A stretch of DNA of 64,000 nucleotides from Aspergillus flavus (GCF_009017415.1 NC_092405.1:2666001-2730000); one strand, 5' to 3'; positions 22,316 through 34,221 are shown, counted from the first letter of the stretch. Notes: generated from the sequence alone by a model not told the origin. Made by a program: numbers and translations.

Positions 22316-24496
22316 TCACTCATCTGCATATTTCCAAAGGCCACCCGGGCGCATTGCTTCTCTATATCGTTCTTTTACCTTATCTCTCTCAAGCCTTCTT
22401 GCCTCCTCACGATCAAATTCTAGTTCTTGTGTGTCAGGCATATCCGTACGCCAAAACCCTGGTGGCGTAGCCGGACGTGGATGATGATTCCTATGTTTCC
22501 CAAAACAGTCGGCAATCAGCCTTGCTTTTGCCTCATCAAGGAGCTTCTGATGGTCCTTCTCACCAAGTCCATCAAGCAAATGTTTATTGTCTCTCAAGTA
22601 GTCCTCTAAAAATTTCTGGTCATCTTCTTGACAAGAGACTGTAGAGTTAATTCGTAGACCAGCAAGGCGTGCCATGGCTAAGAATTTGTCCCCACAGCAA
22701 TCAGGGCGCGTGCATCCCTTGATGCACTTGCGTTCTTTTTTCTTGCGGATAACAGTGTCAAATGCATACTCGAGTCCTTCGTTATAGTCGGGGTTTATCC
22801 TGAAATGACTAAGTTCGAGCCGGTGTAGTGGCAGAGCTCGGTAAGGTTCATCCTCTGGACGCATTTTAATGGAATTAGACTCTGCTCGCTCGGAAATTTG
22901 GGTGTTGGTTGATACATGTTGATCAGTTGGCCGTTTGCTAGCTTGTGCATCAGTAGGTACGCGTCTACTATACGCAGGCGCTTCGTGATCAGCATGAGAT
23001 TCGTGCTGTTTGTAACTTATGGTATCGTTCGTGTTTCCGCTGTCCTTCGGCGAATGCAACAGTGACCTAGGCGGCACTGGTTTCTCCAATAAGTCCTGCA
23101 AACGGTGTGAGACATCCTTGGAACTTAAGGCTGCTGACAGGTAGCTAAGATCGGCGTTCAGCGGTGTCCTTCCTGCATGTGCTGTGGGATACATCCGTTC
23201 GCCATCCTCTGCTAAGCACGATATAGCATGGTTGGGTGCCCTCGGGATTGCCATTGGCTTCTTTTCAGGCCATCGAGCAGAACCATGCAAAAGGCTAGCA
23301 TTGTTATCCACTGATTGGAGTGCTGTGGATCGATGAAGAAGCCTGTGGCCTGATGCTAGACGGTATTCATCCTGAGGCGCTAGTTTTCGAGATGATGGCG
23401 AATGAATAGCCGAAGGGTCTGTTTCAGATGTTCGATATGCATCGATGACCACCTCTGTGGTTGGTGTCTCGACAGTACCGCCAACTTCATCCAAATCTTG
23501 AGTTTCAATTGTTTCAAACTGCTGGGAAACGTTTCGCACGGGACTAGAGGACATGCTTTCGCTTTTTACGGCAATGGGCGGTTTCGATTCCCTTTCCCTC
23601 AAGCCACTATAACGAGCTAATGCCCCGGATTCGGGTACAATCTCGCGTTTCCTCTTCAATCTCCGGTATCTCTGCCTCGCCAATGTATCGGTATCTTCGG
23701 TCTCGAAAGGAGGACTGGACTGCGTAAGAAAAACTTTTAGAGATTCAGTCTGCAGGGACTGTCTAAAGGTGTTATCTGATCTTCTATAGTCGCCGCAAAC
23801 AATGGATGTAAAACCTTCATCCGGCTCGTGCCTAGGTGAACTCGGTAGCCCAGGACCCCCGTCTGCTGCATTATGACTAACCGGCACTGACATGCCATTT
23901 GCAGGTATCGACTCTGCGGTTGGAGAGCAATCATGGTCTTCATTTGCAATGTTTTTCACTCGTTGGAATTTGACAGCGACACCATTCAGCACAAGTGTAA
24001 ACTCGTCCCGCTCGAGACATTTGCTCCAGTGTTCCAGCTTTCTCTTATGCCGCTTGATCTGGTGTCTGAGGCCCTTACAGGCCTTTGCGAGCGTTTGTGC
24101 ATCTCCATATAGTGCAGCATATTTCCCCTTGACAATTCTCGGTTCTTTAGTACCACATTCCCACGACACGAGATTGTTGTCATCACACAGACTCAAAACA
24201 CGCTGCGGCGCATATGCTTCCTCCAATTGAGACTCGCTCAAAGAGACTTCAGCACCATCTAGGCTAATGTCATTACGACTTAATTCTTCTCGTAAATGGG
24301 CAATCTCAACATTTAGCCTCTCGATCTCGGCCGCAGCTTTACTTCGGACATCCTCCGTAGCCCTGAGTTTCTCTTCTGCAGTGGCGACTTGTTTATCACG
24401 AATGGTAAGCACAGCAGTCAAATCGCTGTATGCATCATCGAAGGATTTCTCAAAGCTCTCTGCCACAGAGGCATGAAGTTGCTTTAGAATTTCCAT
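22316..24496 (-). CDS. Sae2/CtIP/Ctp1-family DNA end-resection factor
   Basis: A single exon of 726 residues from ATG 24496. The frame extends eight codons upstream to a TTG, which I do not use. Residues about 30-80 form a coiled coil rich in E, R and K, which fits the oligomerising N terminus of this family. The conserved C-terminal domain has KERKCIKGCTRPDCCGDKF, then a KHRNHHPRPATPPGFW block typical of CtIP/Sae2, and a short basic tail. With Mre11-Rad50-Nbs1 these proteins start 5' resection of double-strand breaks. The central 450 residues are low-complexity and serine-rich with SP/TP pairs, as expected for a kinase-regulated protein. The start codon is 297 bp from the divergent F-box gene. 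Confidence 0.9.
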   Translation of the reverse strand: MEILKQLHASVAESFEKSFDDAYSDLTAVLTIRDKQVATAEEKLRATEDVRSKAAAEIERLNVEIAHLREELSRNDISLDGAEVSLSESQLEEAYAPQRVLSLCDDNNLVSWECGTKEPRIVKGKYAALYGDAQTLAKACKGLRHQIKRHKRKLEHWSKCLERDEFTLVLNGVAVKFQRVKNIANEDHDCSPTAESIPANGMSVPVSHNAADGGPGLPSSPRHEPDEGFTSIVCGDYRRSDNTFRQSLQTESLKVFLTQSSPPFETEDTDTLARQRYRRLKRKREIVPESGALARYSGLRERESKPPIAVKSESMSSSPVRNVSQQFETIETQDLDEVGGTVETPTTEVVIDAYRTSETDPSAIHSPSSRKLAPQDEYRLASGHRLLHRSTALQSVDNNASLLHGSARWPEKKPMAIPRAPNHAISCLAEDGERMYPTAHAGRTPLNADLSYLSAALSSKDVSHRLQDLLEKPVPPRSLLHSPKDSGNTNDTISYKQHESHADHEAPAYSRRVPTDAQASKRPTDQHVSTNTQISERAESNSIKMRPEDEPYRALPLHRLELSHFRINPDYNEGLEYAFDTVIRKKKERKCIKGCTRPDCCGDKFLAMARLAGLRINSTVSCQEDDQKFLEDYLRDNKHLLDGLGEKDHQKLLDEAKARLIADCFGKHRNHHPRPATPPGFWRTDMPDTQELEFDREEARRLERDKVKERYREAMRPGGLWKYADE

Positions 24497-24792
24497 GAAA
24501 AATGAGAGTGGTCCAAGCAAGGTTACGCATATAGTTTCAGGGAGTGTCGGGGAACGCGATAAGTACTTATTAAAAGGCTAGCCGCTTGGCCCGTTTCTCT
24601 CGGTCTTAAAAGTGGTTGTGGATCATTTTTATCGCCCTTTAGATAAGCGTTCTTATCGGACACGCACCATAGTGCCAAAACCATCTCCTCCTTAGTACAC
24701 AGTCAAGGAGTCTTCATTCTTGTAACACTTCCTAAGTCCATACATATATTTTGTGTTGTTCTTATATTTGAAAAAAGAAAGCCACTAGCAGC
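24497..24792. promoter_or_regulatory. Divergent promoter, Sae2-like and F-box genes
   Basis: 296 bp between divergent starts. I recognise no specific site. Confidence 0.5.
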
Positions 24793-26540
24793 ATGTCGAA
24801 AAGACGTGATGACGGTCATACCACGATCTATTCTTCACCAAAACGGCGGCGTGTATCCCAAGCCTATAATAGCGACTACCTCTCATTCTTAAGCGATGAA
24901 ATTTTATTGTATATCCTATCTTACCTACCGATACCCGCTTTGCTAAAATGCCAAAGGTATGCTTACTGAAGGAGGGACTCAAGCTCGCAGAGCTAACCTA
25001 CTCCTTTCCCTTTAGAGTGTCCCGCCGCTTCCACGCTTTGGCCGGAGACTCGGAGCTATGGAAGCGACAGTATTATTCTCGATGGGTACGACCTCGAGCA
25101 CGTCGCTTAGCGAGAGTGAGACGTGCCACTCCTCAACTTTCGAGGCTTGAATACTCGCCTAAAGTGTCTACGTGGCTTGACCACAGTCATTTAGCGAGAG
25201 AAGGCAGCAATACAAATTGGAAAAAACAATATCGCCTTAGACACAACTGGTCCAAGGGGGTATGCCGTGTAACCGCAGTTGAGTTGCCTCAATCTCCACA
25301 ACCACCCGTTTTGGTACAATTTTGTGCTGGGCTTGTGTTTGTAGCAGATTCCGCTCATGGGCTTAGGGTTTGGCACGCGGACAATACAAACTCCTGTTTA
25401 GCGAGTGTACCTTTCATGAATGTTAACGCACAAGGACCTATAGTACCCACGTCGTTAAAAGCAACTTACTGTTCACAGCAAAATGTGACCAGAATTGCTA
25501 TCGGATTTGAAAGCGGCTGCTTTAGTGTGTATAACATGGACATTAGAGCCCTACGATTGGATTTGGGACTCACTTACACAAGTTCCACTGACCAGGCAAT
25601 AACAGAGATGGCTCTGTCATTCCCCTATATCCTAATGGTATCCCAATGCAATGTGCTATCGTTATTTGATATTCAAGCTGCCAATGAGAAGTCAGACCAC
25701 AATCCCGTCAAATTGACGGAGGAGGCCTACCTCCTTGCAACACTCAAAGCCGAAAGCATATTGGCCCCCATGTCATTGTCTGTGCGTGTTGCAGCCTCGG
25801 AAATCATAGCTTCTATAGTGTACAGTTTTTACCATATCGGTTGCGGTTGGTCCATTGGGGTACAGGAACTACATTTCAACAAAAGCGGCCAACAGATCAG
25901 CTCACGACTCGCAACCACAGTGGACTGTCAATATGGTGTGATACCGCTACGCCCCTCTAGCCGGGTACCAGACGAGCAACAATCTCTACTGAACAGTGAC
26001 CTGTATGGGTGGTCTACTGAGCCATCGATTTTACATCGAGAACCTCCAACTTCAATCTCCTATTCGCACCCGTACCTCTTGACTTCTCACGCAGACAACA
26101 CTTTGACTGTGTACCTTGTTGTTTCTACAACAAGAAGTCTCCATGTCAAAGGCGGCCAGAGACTCTGGGGCCACACCACGTCGGTTGCAGCCGTACAAGT
26201 CAGTGATCATGGTAAAGCAGTATCTGTTAGTTCTTGTGGTGATGAAATTCGAATATGGGAACTCGAACCTTTAATCTCTTATTTCGGGACGCAGAGTATG
26301 TTAGACGAAAAGAGCATCCAAGTTAGCCCCGAGAACAAGCAATGTCGGGGGTATGAAAATTTCGGTGTATTATCAGGAGTCTCTCGTTGCGAAGACAATG
26401 GGGATCGATCCCCTTCTCTAGAAAGATCATACGAATTGGACCGGATACGAGGCTGCGTTGGATTCGATGATGAACGTGTGCTTCTGCTTCGAGAACGTAA
26501 TATCGGAAACCAACTACTAGAATTATATGACTTCACATGA
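24793..26540 (+). CDS. F-box protein with WD40-like C-terminal part
   Basis: Two exons, 24793-24956 and 25016-26540, joined by a 59-nt intron inside the F-box, giving 562 residues. The F-box reads FLSDEILLYILSYLPIPALL and continues after the splice as KCQRVSRRFHALAGDSELWK. Beta-rich repeats follow, and a clear WD-like unit lies near the C terminus (TSVAAVQVSDHGKAV, ending GDEIRIWEL). F-box proteins bind Skp1 and give SCF ubiquitin ligases their substrate choice. The target is not visible. A lysine/arginine patch at residues 15-20 (SPKRRR) may be a nuclear signal. Confidence 0.85.
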
Positions 26541-27507
26541 ACCCCGCATCTGCTGGGTAGAGATAAAAGAATAGGACATTTCGCACCTTCCCAAACAGAA
26601 AGATTCAAGGAGAGATTTCATCTGGTATGAAGCAAACTTTTATAATACTCCAGAGTAATTGGCTATAAACCAATCCCAAGGTGTTCAACCTGAGGACCTT
26701 GGGAGAGTATGATATTTAACTGCATGATTTACTTAGATTAAACGGGAATCTCTATCTTATACTACTAGTCTTCACAGACATAGATCAAGTAAAAACCTTC
26801 CTTTCTCGGGCTGCGTTTAAATATTAAACTACTCTGGTGACTTGGGCTGGTCTTCCTCCATGGCATCTCTCCGAAACCTCAATGCGAGAACGGCCTTAGC
26901 TCAGCTAGTCTGTTTCTTCCAAAGATACTTGGACAAGTTATGGCAAATGATGCATGCTAAATGGATTCCAGCCCATAATATCGTCTGCGATATTGCTTTG
27001 CCTTGGCCGGATCTGAGATCCTCGGATAAAAAGAACTGGTTGCTTTCAGTGAAATACAACCTTCCGACTAAGTCTTGTTTAACATTCAGTTGACTTATTT
27101 TCTGCTTCTTACCCTTTCCTTTTCATTTGTGGAATAAAACAGAAGAGGGTGAGGGGGAGATGGGATAACCTGAGAGGATAAGAACGAACTCAAAAGGGTA
27201 AGGAAGGTCGAATGCAGGAGTTTGGTACCACAAAATTGCAGTCTAACTAAAAAGAAGGGAGCTCTGCAGGAACCGCACGGCAAGCGAATTTAATTTACTT
27301 GATTAATCAAATTCAACTTTCTCGTCCCCGCGCACCGCCTTGGGCATATTATCTGCATTAAATTTCTCATCAATCAATCAATCAACCTCTACCATTATTA
27401 TTGTGATCTTCTCCTTACTTTTTTCCTAGAGGAAAAAATTTTTGATCGTTCCATAACAAGTTTGCTACCATTCAATCTACCCAGAATATCTGCTAGATTC
27501 GATCAAT
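26541..27507 (+). promoter_or_regulatory. GIS2 upstream region
   Basis: No convincing gene. A perfect 12-bp palindrome TTGATTAATCAA lies at 27299-27310. An (ATCA)n run and a pyrimidine-rich stretch come before the start codon, so the last 200 bp probably form the leader. Confidence 0.5.
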
Positions 27508-28809
27508 ATGAGTTTCCAAACCAGAGGTCGTGGATGTTTCAACTGTGAGTTTTTACTACTCTAGCGGCGTCGATTTTCTGGCCCTCGCTACATTTTGGTG
27601 TCTGGCTTTTGTGCCCTCGCCCTGCAATTCAGGCCGGAAGGTTTCCCTTCCTTCACATTGCATGTCTTGCTTGATCTTGATTTCACTCAATTTATCTTCT
27701 GTTTGATTTTTCGTCACTTAAGAAGAAAAGACCTTGAGATGGTCATCTTCGTTCAAGTGTGGAACTCTGAATTCAAATCGGTACCTACTGTGTAGGCCAC
27801 TAAGAATTTGAGCTAACATGTTCAATACCATAGGTGGCGATGCTTCCCATCAGGTAATTACTCCCCAGATCACTAGCGCAAAGGGTATTGGTCATGTATT
27901 TTCTAAATACACTATTCATCAACCCATAATCTTACGGACCTGGACTTATAGGCCCGTGACTGTCCCAAGAAGGGCACCCCAACTTGGTATTATCTACTCC
28001 TGTTTACTCTAGCTATGATACACATTCACTAATGGAATAATCAAAGTTACAACTGTGGTGGTATGCTGTACCCTGCTAGCTTACACTTTACTTACACCTC
28101 ATTAACGGGTTCCACAATCCCAACACTCTTCCTCGTGTAATATTCCTTAAGTTTTGTCTAACACATTGAAAATGGATTGCAGGACAGGGACATGTTAGTA
28201 AGTGGACACCATGAAATCTACCGCACAGTAATAAACGCAGCTTATCTAACGGCTACCTCTCTGCTAGGCCGCGAATGCACAGTAGCCCCTAAAGAGAAGC
28301 CCTGCTACCGTTGCAGTGGTGTTGGCCATATCTCCAGAGATTGTCCTCAGGCACCCTCGGGAGATGGCTACAGTGGTGCTACCGGTGGTCAGGAATGTTA
28401 TAAGTGCGGCCACGTGGGCCACATTGCAAGGAACTGTTCTCAGGGTGGATATAGTGGGGATGGATATGGTGGCCGTCAACACACTTGCTACTCTTGCGGT
28501 GGTCATGGTCACATGGCTCGTGATTGCACCCACGGTCAGAAGTGTTACAACTGTAAGCTTCCCCCTACAATATGCAGCACGTCACATGTACGCCCGAGTG
28601 AAGACTTGTACATTCTAGCCTTCGTTCTCGATTTTTTACTATCTTCTCCTTTCTTCTTATCTCTCTTATGCGAGTGTATACTGACCCCGCTAAATTTAGG
28701 TGGAGAGGTTGGACATGTCTCGCGGGATTGTCCCTCTGAAGCCAGGGGTGAACGGGTTTGCTATAAATGCAAGCAGCCAGGCCACGTTCAAGCTGCCTGT
28801 CCTAATTAG
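27508..28809 (+). CDS. CCHC zinc-knuckle nucleic-acid-binding protein Gis2/CNBP type
   Basis: Seven exons: 27508-27544, 27834-27853, 27952-27986, 28047-28060, 28183-28197, 28268-28552 and 28700-28809, giving 171 residues. The protein is seven CX2CX4HX4C knuckles, the same number as yeast Gis2, with [13 protein letters not shown] glycine linkers and little else. Every knuckle is intact once these splices are made; for example CFNCGDASHQARDC uses exons 1-3 and CYNCGGQGHVSREC uses exons 3-6. Such proteins bind single-stranded nucleic acids and mRNAs, associate with ribosomes and act in translation control. The splices at GTTA|gtaagt and AACT|gtaagc are strong. The gene is convergent with SelO. 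Confidence 0.93.
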
Positions 28810-29475
28810 GCCAGAAACCACCTTGGGTCGTTCGTCTAATTTGTTGCGCCAGTATATACGCGAGACGAGGCTTTGGAGATTTCCTCATGGACTGAGCCCG
28901 TGCTCTTCGAACCACTCGAATTCTCAATTTTCTGCTTTCTCGTGTAGCCAGATCAAGGCTTGGCTCATAACCCTGGTCTTGGTGGGTTTTACCCGTCCCT
29001 ACCATGAGCATGATATTCATGAATACTCGCGTGCCATTACATGGTATCCGTGATATTTGCCTTCTATTTCCAAAACGTGGGCAGAAATTACGTCGGCAGT
29101 AATATGGCAGGTGGCCTAGGTTGCAAGACGACAATCGTGATAGGTCTCTTTTGTGTGTAATGCGGATGACTGCAAGAAAAATAAATTGATTCACTCGATG
29201 TCACAACTACTGAGATTATTGTTGACTTCCTGGGACTGCTCTAGGCCTTTCGCTCAATTGTAGGTTTCTCTAAAATAACGTATGGTGTGCACGACGTTTC
29301 GGAGGCTGAAATCCTTTTCGGCCGCATTTGATGGCATGAGTTCGAATGCAAAGTGCTTTTGGCATGCAATGCATTCTTGCCTACACTTTGGACACCACTA
29401 TCGGAATAAATACAGTTATACTACAGTTCGCGGAAGAGCAGGGAATATAATTGGATGACCGTTGACATAAGATGC
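28810..29475. other. Convergent gap between GIS2 and SelO
   Basis: 666 bp of 3' flanking DNA. Short open frames here do not resemble proteins. Confidence 0.6.
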
Positions 29476-31709
29476 TTAAGAGCTGCAGCTGCACATCATG
29501 GCCCGCTTGTATCGAGGAACATCTCCACAGAAGCGTTCCTCCTCCTCCTTGTTCCAGCCCCAATCCTCTTCGAAGGGGTTTAGAGCCATTTGCATCACGC
29601 GACCAAGGATCTCTCGATCTCCCCGACGTTCTACTCGGTCAATAATCTCGTCGAGTATCCATCCGCGAGGCAAGAACTAGTGAATAGGTACCGTTAGAGA
29701 GATAATATGACTAAACTTCTGAGGGGCTACAAGACTCACTCACCTTTGGGTTCACTCTTTTCATAGCCTCTTGTCGCTCCACATCACCATAGGGCCCCCA
29801 ATCCTCAAGAATCCTCAGTCTCCAGCGCTCGAGCCAATTTGCGATACGCTCCTTCGCAGAATGTTCTGTGTACCCTACCCCGCCACACCCTTCGCTGTGG
29901 AAGAATATTGGTGCAACTTCTTTCCGTTTTTCTTCGGTGTCGAGGGCGCTGAGCGGTACACGAGAAAGCCGCAGGAAAAAATGGTTGAAGTCCAGCTCTA
30001 AAGCTTCCAATGTGTCAAGCATTTCTGAAAAGAGGTCCTGAAAATCTGACTCTTTCTGAGTCTTTAGTCCTAATCTTCCGCCCATGAGCCGCTTGTATTC
30101 ATTCAAGAATACAGTCCTGAACTCTTCACCCACTCTTCCAATAATGTCTTCTGCAAGTTTGACGATAGCTGGAGCGGCGTCTTCGGTTACCCCTTCTTTC
30201 ACAAAACTCTCTTCATCAACTTTAGCTCCTGCCCCAATGAGCTCTCCTAAGGATTCCCCAAGTCGAACCAAGTTCCACCAAATGATAGTTGGCTGGTTTT
30301 TATACGAGTATCTTAACAAATGGTCATCGTGGTTTGGTGTGTATTGAGGATCGAAGTTGTCCATGAAAGCGAATGGGCCGTAATCAAGCGACAAACCATA
30401 GATTGATGTGTTGTCGGTGTTCAAGACGCCATTCATGAAGCCATAAGCTTGCCATGCAGCCACAGTCTTCGCATTTCGTCGTGCCACCTCTCTATACAGC
30501 CTTGCAAACCGATTTTCTTCGACTCCTTCGTGTTTTTGAACCAGGTCCCACGGTACGCCTCTTGCTGGATTATTAACGGCATCGGTGGGCTGATCTTTAC
30601 CTAAAGATACCGCAGCCGGTAGAGCTTCCCAGCCGTGAAACACATCTTCGGCAACATATGTAGCTAGTCTTCTGATTAGATTCCTGTCACCGCGTGCGCG
30701 GAGAAGGTCGAATGTTCCTATTCTCAGCCAGGATTCGGCAAACCGGGCCACTATAGCTCCAGGTTCAACACGCTCGCGTAAAACCTTGGACTCGGGCAAT
30801 AGAGTAATTGACAAGGCTCTGGTAGTTGGCACACCAAGCGCAGAGAGCGCTATATTCATCGTTAGCTAGACCTATGGTATTACGTAGCTGTTGGTTTAGT
30901 ACCTTCCGACACAACATACTCTCGGATGCTAGATCGAAGAACTGATTTTCCGTCTGCAAAGCGTGAGTATGGTGTCCTCCCAGCTCCTTTGAGCTGCAAT
31001 TCATATCGAATGCAAGTATCGGGATTGGTGCTCTCGAACAAGCTGATGGCACGCTGTTGGAGGTCAATCCAGGTTAGAGGTAAGGCCAGGAAATAAAGCT
31101 TACCCCATCCCCAAGCTGCCCAGCCCATGAGCCGCTGTATTCCGTCAACTTCAGTATCGTAGTATAGGTACATAGACAACATACAATTGCCATCCTACGC
31201 ATCGTTAACTAAATGCGGCCAGCGAGTGACCCTATTGAAAGGTTTACATTACCTCCATAGCATTGCGCCCATGGGTAGATGCCTCCACTATTCTCAGTCC
31301 AAAAAAAGTGATTTCCAGACACTACCGCTTTAAACTGAGGTGTAAGCTCCTCTCCTGACTTTAATCCCAAGTCTGCCATTGCTTTCGGGCTGACATCTAA
31401 GAGCTCCGTCTCCTTGGCTGGCTCGGGGCGAACGAAAGTATACAAGGCACCTTTCACCAAGCGAGGACCGAGGGCTTCCCTCGGGGCTCCATGAGAGATC
31501 TTGGGAGTCTCGAAAGCAGGGTCTGGTGGCAGTTTGGCTGTGAAAATATTGGATTTTGGGAGCTCCTCCAACGAAACCCTCTTTGCAGGGTTCGAGAGTT
31601 GCGTAGCCATCTGGCCCAATCGTTTCCGGACAGTTCGTGTCTGAGTATTGCAAAAAGACATATAATGACGATGCCAGTTTAGGAAGACACGTGGCGTAGC
31701 AAGAACCAT
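29476..31709 (-). CDS. Protein adenylyltransferase SelO (UPF0061/YdiU family)
   Basis: Six exons: 31709-31253, 31194-31185, 31134-31104, 31053-30903, 30849-29744 and 29676-29476, giving 651 residues. The joins restore [20 protein letters not shown], the family's nucleotide-binding core, then [14 protein letters not shown] and [17 protein letters not shown]. SelO is a pseudokinase-fold enzyme that moves AMP from ATP onto Ser/Thr/Tyr of mitochondrial proteins in redox stress. The first 30 residues are rich in R and hydroxylated residues with no acid, which fits a mitochondrial presequence. The C terminus is CSCSS, with cysteine where animal SelO has selenocysteine. Exon 2 is only 10 nt. Confidence 0.93.
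31185..31194 (-). other. 10-nt microexon of SelO
   Basis: The exon GATGGCAATT is flanked by tag and gtatgt. It supplies the last two bases of a glycine codon, then W, Q and two bases of F. Without it the protein loses WQ and its frame. Confidence 0.85.
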
Positions 31710-34221
31710 GAGGACCTTTCACAAGGCAATGGCTGAGACGGTGTGAAGGACAGCAGCCGCCTAGTGTAACGCCAGGTTGTAATGACCGCAGAGAATAATT
31801 CGCTCTTCTGTACTTTGTACGGTGTATTATTGCGGAGAAGACGGGTATCGGAATTCATCGTAAGCTAGAAGCGGAGGGTGTGACATCATTTGCGTTCCGT
31901 AACTTGGCTGAAGTTTCCCCCTATGCACAGTAGGTCATATGATCAAAACGTAACATACTGGTGGGTTGGCCACGAGGAGACGAGTACGGAGGATATCATT
32001 ATTATGATCAGCAACAACATGGGCCTCTAGGTGGTAATGGATATCTCATAGTGGTTTACTACAGTCGAACTTACTGTATGTTACGGTCGTGTGTTACATA
32101 ATCGTTGCACTACTAAACAATTGAGGTCTTATCCCTCTTCTGGAAATTGTCCAGTGCACTGTTTCCTGGCTTCCCAGCTCAATCCTTGATGAAATATCCC
32201 AACTACCCATAGCTAGGTTACGGCACAGGTACTCCATGGCGGAGCCCGCAGTATCAACTGTGAACCTGGTACAATCAAGTCTGCCGTCAAATCTGGATAC
32301 TGTCATGTTTATGGAATTGGAATATATGCTACAGAGCCAGAAAGATAGTCTAGTTGTAACGAGAAACGATATAGAACGAGAGAATCTGTTCGTGCTGACC
32401 AATTTTATAATCCATACCGCACAAATCCAAAGAGTGATCAACGCAAGCCTGAAGAAGCTCCAGGTGAACTGGTAGCAGTCTGTAGATATCCATTTTTTAT
32501 GGTATTTTGAGTCTTTGACAGGTAGGTGACTCTTGCATTCTCCTTCCTTGGCCACAGCTAATAATGGCCTACAGGGGTTATCATGGAAGAGGTCAAAACT
32601 ACAAGGAAGGCCCGTTCGATAGGAGTGTCTACTTCTGGCAGAGTTACCATGATGGCATTTAGTAAGCAGCTTAAATTATAGTTAACTAGTTACCTTCCAA
32701 ATTGACTAATTCAAGTATTATTTGTATTTACAACATGGCAACCTTGTCCCGTTTCATGAACGCAGAGAATATGAATAGCGCGCTACGAACCATTGCCTCC
32801 ACCACTCAAAAGGAAGCTATCTACTTGATGAGTTTAGGTATTGTCCAGCTTGGCTAAGAAGAGTATATTATAAAATGTGTACAAAGATTGTGCCAGTGTC
32901 TCCAACACAATAAGGGGCGAAGAGCTCTATCTCACCACCTACCTGCGTGCTCTGATCTCCCAATCGAGGCTGTGAGGTAGGCGGTATACCTACATCCGGT
33001 GAACAGGAGCATTCAAATCCCAAAGCTTTCTGGAAAGGCAAATCTCCAGTTGATAGTTGGCCATAAACTAAACGATGGCATTCGGAATTCTAGTGACCAG
33101 CCACTAGCGACGATTGCTGCTGTGTGCAACTTGTACTCTATTTATCCAGCGAGCAGAAGGAAAAGGGAAAGAAGTATTTCGGCCTTTTTTCGTTAAGTTC
33201 CCCATTGATCGGTATCACATTACCCCCACATTCAGATACCGAAGTGGACTCAAAAGGCATCAGCTGGGTAAGAAACCCAATGTATAGCTTTGACTAGTTA
33301 CATGGAGCACACTATAAATTTAAACACATAGGAAGTAAGGGTCCCTGTTGTATCCAGGTCAGGCACACTCTCGAGTCTCCAGTACATACTACACAGTAGA
33401 TAAAAGAAGTAAGGTGTTGATAGTGTGTTACTGCCAAGCGTCTCCGCTTCGGCTGCAATTTGAATAGTTTACCTTCCCTAACAATTACATTTATCTTCAT
33501 GAGAAGTGTTGCTCTCTATATTTCTCACCTTTGTCGGCGCCCACCACCCCTTTTTTTAATTACCGTCTTCTTCTCCCATCTTTTGCCTCTACTCCTTCAC
33601 CTCATTCATTATAGATCATTGGGGTGCCCACGCATTGTCTTCATCCAGCGAACGGAAGGCCCTCCGTCCATATGGCCTCGTTCTGGCATCGGTCGTCTGT
33701 CAATCGTCAGTTCTCTTTCTCGTGAATTCTTAGAGCTCAACAATTGCCTGTCTCCACCCGGAAAAGCCCCGCTCATCGCCTACATCTATAGAGAAAAAGT
33801 GATATTGGCCGGCGGCTTTGGGCTGTACGCTCCGGAGATCACCCTTGTGTCGTGTTATTGATTGACTACGGCGAACGTTTGTTCAATTGCCAGGGCTTCC
33901 TTGAAAGGCCCAAGCGGTGTGACACAGAGCTTAAAAGCACGCGAAATTGAGCCGTTTTGATCTCATGTCTGTACGTATACAAGTTTTGATAACTGACCTT
34001 GTAGAAAGAGCATGGGTTTAGCTAATTGACCAGGCGATCGTTGTGATGCTCTTGCCCACTTTTTCCACGTCGGATTATCGTACAACGAACCCGCATGGGT
34101 CCCAGTGACTTGGACTTGAAGAAGACGGGAGTAACGAGATAGCATATTCAAATATCCGACTGCCGCAATATCATCTTAAACGGTTGTCAATTATTCATAC
34201 TCATCCAATCAACGGAGTGCA
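31710..34221. other. 2.5 kb intergenic region between SelO and Ebp1-like gene
   Basis: Divergent upstream regions of two genes. It contains one doubtful small frame (32236-32475, listed separately) and pyrimidine-rich DNA near 33520-33610. I see no recognised gene. Confidence 0.5.
32236..32475 (+). CDS. Possible small helical protein, not recognised
   Basis: An open frame of 79 codons begins MAEPAVSTVNLVQSSLP. From residue 27 it is helix-like, with many heptad leucines and charged residues (ELEYMLQSQKDSLVVTR). A possible donor GTGAACT near 32464 could join a downstream exon, so the 3' end is uncertain. I do not recognise the family. A chance frame is quite possible. Confidence 0.3.
   Translation: MAEPAVSTVNLVQSSLPSNLDTVMFMELEYMLQSQKDSLVVTRNDIERENLFVLTNFIIHTAQIQRVINASLKKLQVNW

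Noticed and set aside
32735..32976. Three-exon gene joining 32735-32837 to later exons at 32915 and 32999
   Set aside because: The phase after the first join leads to a stop after about a dozen codons, so the longer protein I first drew does not exist. Only a possible 47-residue peptide remains.
33460..33861. 133-codon frame before the Ebp1-like gene
   Set aside because: It spans a pyrimidine-rich promoter-like stretch, has no recognisable domain, and composition explains its hydrophobic start.
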